DNA from: Candidatus Ruminococcus intestinipullorum
GTDB lineage: Bacteria > Bacillota > Clostridia > Lachnospirales > Lachnospiraceae
Assembly: GCA_018883985.1 (NCBI GenBank)
Contig: JAHLFA010000084.1
Location: 1 to 39,700, forward strand
Direction: 5' to 3'
Length of the DNA stretch: 39,700 bases
In this document: piece by piece, positions 34,452 through 39,700 of the stretch
Layout of the letters: every line of letters starts with the position of its first letter
Position numbering within the stretch: the first letter of the stretch is position 1
Made by a program: the position numbers and the translations under genes
Notes under the pieces: model-generated
Seen by the model: only the letters and a program-made list of their open reading frames with translations
What the model was told of the DNA's origin: nothing
The model's database searches: none

Positions 34452-34841
34452 TTGTCAGAATATCATTCTGGAAAACGAGTTTCTCATAAACGAGTTTTGG
34501 AACTTTCCTATGAGGATGTGAAATCTGCAAAAAATGGATTGATTGTTATTACGCCGGATTTTGATAATTTTACTGCAAAGCTTATTGCGGCAGATGAATA
34601 TTCAAAATATATGACAGAAACGCTAATCTTGGAGGGTGCTGCAAACAGAGAATATTATGGCAGATCTGCAACGTCTATAGAGAACAAAAGCCCGATAGAA
34701 TACGGAACAGAGCAAGGATTGGCAGCACTGATCTATGGCGAACAAGGAGTGAGTTCGTTGCCGATACAGGATATTAAAGGTGAATACATAGATACAAATA
34801 ATGAGTATATGTATTATTATTCGGTTGAGTTCGTAAAATAA
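34452..34841 (+). CDS. unrecognised protein, probably 5'-truncated
   Basis: A 129-residue frame starting at TTG with no well-placed ribosome binding site. The same frame is open upstream to a stop at 34422-34424 and reads NTREALYVY before the listed start, so the original gene probably began further left and was cut. It contains KRVLELSYEDVKSAKNGLIV, a central ILEGAANREYYGRSATSIEN, and ends YMYYYSVEFVK. No signal peptide or membrane segment. I do not recognise a family. A strong hairpin follows. Confidence 0.5.
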   Translation: MSEYHSGKRVSHKRVLELSYEDVKSAKNGLIVITPDFDNFTAKLIAADEYSKYMTETLILEGAANREYYGRSATSIENKSPIEYGTEQGLAALIYGEQGVSSLPIQDIKGEYIDTNNEYMYYYSVEFVK

Positions 34842-34858
34842 GAATAGTAAAAGAGAGA

Positions 34859-34904
34859 AGAGGATACCACAAATCATTGCTTTGATGATTCTGTGGTATC
34901 CTCT
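34859..34904. terminator. bidirectional terminator between convergent genes
   Basis: A perfect 13-bp stem (AGAGGATACCACA with TGTGGTATCCTCT) continues inward with AATCAT/ATGATT. It lies between the truncated protein gene and the converging AraC-type gene and would stop transcription from both sides. Confidence 0.8.
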
Positions 34905-34913
34905 TTGTGGATT

Positions 34914-35777
34914 TCAGAATTTGTTTCTCAGTTTTCGGTATTCTCTCGGTGAATATCCTTTCAGCTTGTGAAAAAGCCGACTGAAATACAGCTGGTTATC
35001 ATATCCGACGATTTTAGAGATTTCATTGATGGAATAGGTTGTTGTTTCAAGTAACATCTGAGCATTGTTGATCCGGATTCCTACGATGAATTGCATTGGT
35101 GTGGAACCGGTGTATTTTTTGAAATTCCGGATAAACCAACTGACACTCATGCCTCGTGAGGCTGCGTAATTCTCTATGTTGATGTCCTGATTATAATTTT
35201 CGCTGAAATAGGTAACTGCAGTGTTCATTTCCTGATCCAGGTATTCGTTTTTCAGGATATGTTCTCGTGTCAGTTCTCGGTGGAAAGTGATTAGTAGATG
35301 ACGAAGCAGAAGAACAAGCATTTCCTCATAATCATCCTGACAGCGTTGGAGTTCGATGATAATACGCTTAAAAACCCGTTCATATTCCATAGATGTGCCG
35401 ACTTGGAAAACCCGTTCTTTATCCGGAAATCCATACTGACGCAAGATATTTTTAACATTGCTGCCTGTAAAATGAATCCAGTATACTTCTGTCTTATCTT
35501 CCCCATAATATTCATATTTCTGAAGTTCCTTCGGTCTGTACAGCACAATATTACCGGCGGGAACAATCGTTTCGTTACCTACATTGCCAAAATGAAAATG
35601 CCCACAACCAGCGGTGATATAGATGATCTGATAATCCAGGCGTCCCCTTGGACGGTAGGTTGGTAATTTTGGATGGCTGGAAAGGCGATAAGTACCACAG
35701 CTTCCTACAATCAGTGGGCGACTTTTGTCTTTGAAATCCATATGGGAGTGGTTCAGATAACCAGTATTCATATACAT
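34914..35777 (-). CDS. AraC-family regulator of the lacZ locus
   Basis: A 287-residue activator-type regulator. The N-terminal half is a cupin sugar-sensing domain (residues about 30-110, with YITAGCGHFHFGNVGNETIV and VYWIHFTGSNV), and the C-terminal 100 residues form the AraC double helix-turn-helix (INIENYAASRGMSVSWFIRN, YTGSTPMQFIVGIRIN, ISKIVGYDNQLYFSRLFHKL, GYSPREYRKLR). It is divergent from a beta-galactosidase 202 bp away and followed across it by a sugar symporter, so it probably activates that pair in response to a galactoside or related sugar. The inducer is inferred, not shown. Confidence 0.9.
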   Translation of the reverse strand: MYMNTGYLNHSHMDFKDKSRPLIVGSCGTYRLSSHPKLPTYRPRGRLDYQIIYITAGCGHFHFGNVGNETIVPAGNIVLYRPKELQKYEYYGEDKTEVYWIHFTGSNVKNILRQYGFPDKERVFQVGTSMEYERVFKRIIIELQRCQDDYEEMLVLLLRHLLITFHRELTREHILKNEYLDQEMNTAVTYFSENYNQDINIENYAASRGMSVSWFIRNFKKYTGSTPMQFIVGIRINNAQMLLETTTYSINEISKIVGYDNQLYFSRLFHKLKGYSPREYRKLRNKF

Positions 35778-39018
<3,241 letters not shown>

Positions 39019-39188
39019 TAAAGTTTTAAGTAACCCGTTAACAAGGAAGGAGAGTCTGGGTGTTTTGTAAAGTCCGGATATACAGAACAATCAGACAAAA
39101 ACAAAGCAAAAAAATTTAGAATTAGGCATCATACTGTTAGGCATCTTGAGATTCTAAGTGCGATGAATATGAGGAGCAAAAGAATTCT

Positions 39189-39700
39189 ATGGAAGAAAAA
39201 AAGTATTTAAAATGGTATAACAAAATTGGATATGGTTCAGGTGATATCGCAGGTAATGTAGTCTATGCGTTCCTGACATCTTTTATGATGGTCTATCTGA
39301 CAGACTCAGTAGGACTTGCTGCTGGTGTCGTAGGTACCCTGATTGCCGTATCAAAATTCTTTGATGGTTTTACAGATATATTCTTTGGATCAATGATCGA
39401 CAAAACACACAGCAAAATGGGAAAAGCAAAGCCTTGGATGTTATATGGCTATATTGGATGTGCCATTACATTAGTCTGCTGTTTTGCAGTACCAGTCAGC
39501 TGGGGAACAACCGCTAAATATGCATGGTTCTTTATTTCTTATACACTGTTAAATGGTGTGTTTTATACAGCTAATAATATTGCATATTCAGCACTTACAT
39601 CACTCATCACAAAGAACAGCAAAGAACGTGTGCAGATAGGATCTTACCGTTTCATTTTTGCATTTTTAACAAGCCTTCTGATTCAGGCAATTACAGTTGG
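39189..39700 (+). CDS. GPH/MFS sugar symporter, 5' part, runs off the window
   Basis: The first 170 residues of a membrane transporter that continues past the right edge. It starts MEEKKYLKWYNKIGYGSGDI, then shows hydrophobic helices (VVYAFLTSFMMVYLTDSV, GVVGTLIAVSKFFDGFTDIF) and the cytoplasmic-loop motif GSMIDKTHSKMGKAKPWMLY, typical of glycoside-pentoside-hexuronide:cation symporters such as MelB and LacS. GAGGAG lies upstream of the ATG. Position after lacZ suggests it imports the beta-galactosidase substrate. The stop codon is outside the window, so total length and any C-terminal IIA domain cannot be judged. Confidence 0.9.
   Translation, partial: MEEKKYLKWYNKIGYGSGDIAGNVVYAFLTSFMMVYLTDSVGLAAGVVGTLIAVSKFFDGFTDIFFGSMIDKTHSKMGKAKPWMLYGYIGCAITLVCCFAVPVSWGTTAKYAWFFISYTLLNGVFYTANNIAYSALTSLITKNSKERVQIGSYRFIFAFLTSLLIQAITV

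Noticed and set aside
39122-39145. Direct repeat TTAGGCATC twice between lacZ and the symporter
   Set aside because: Only two 9-bp copies 15 bp apart with no flanking symmetry; too little to call an operator.

Overview
This window is the chromosomal replication-origin region of a low-GC Gram-positive bacterium, most likely a Lachnospiraceae-type Clostridium relative. The reasons are the order gyrA-gyrB-recF-yaaA-dnaN-dnaA / oriC / rpmH-rnpA-yidD-yidC-jag-mnmE-mnmG-rsmG-parA-parB-DUF4446-serS, the AT-rich codon use, a DUF3881-like protein, a two-subunit class I fumarase, and TTG/GTG starts with strong AGGAGG ribosome binding sites. The genus cannot be read from the sequence.

Layout. Positions 1-376 (minus strand) are the promoter and leader region of an rRNA operon whose 16S gene should begin just left of the window, followed by tRNA-Ser(GCU). 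Next, all on the minus strand, come a metN-metI-metQ importer operon, a LysR regulator, a PlsC-type acyltransferase, the two fumarase/tartrate dehydratase subunits, gyrA, gyrB, recF, yaaA, dnaN and dnaA. oriC lies at about 14.7-15.2 kb, with a second group of DnaA boxes between dnaA and dnaN. To its right the housekeeping genes run on the plus strand, so both arms are transcribed away from the origin. The exceptions are a membrane-anchored alpha/beta hydrolase beside an AraC-like regulator, and later a lacZ regulator. Two perfect parS palindromes sit directly upstream of the chromosomal parAB pair.

At about 28.9 kb the chromosome meets accessory DNA. A tRNA-Arg(CCU) gene is complete only up to its anticodon stem-loop, and 230 bp further on lies a second, intact tRNA-Arg(CCU). 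Beyond this the base and codon composition is visibly richer in GC. The accessory segment holds an AGCTAATA repeat cluster, a possible leader peptide with a strong terminator, a parB-parA-parB set, two tandem RepA_N-type replication proteins (the second containing four 23-bp direct repeats inside its coding sequence), a small membrane protein, remnants of a YitT/DUF2179 gene and of an IS21-type transposase, and a compact three-hairpin RNA candidate. This looks like the maintenance and replication module of an integrated plasmid or ICE. No integrase, relaxase or excisionase is visible in the window.

The right end carries a sugar-use locus: an AraC-family regulator divergent from a GH2 beta-galactosidase, followed by the start of a GPH/MFS sugar symporter that runs off the window. 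Whether this locus is element cargo or chromosome is not settled.

The strongest candidates for new biology are the in-gene iteron array, the split tRNA-Arg with a nearby replacement copy, the AGCTAATA cluster upstream of the double-ParB operon, and the structured RNA at 34.3 kb.
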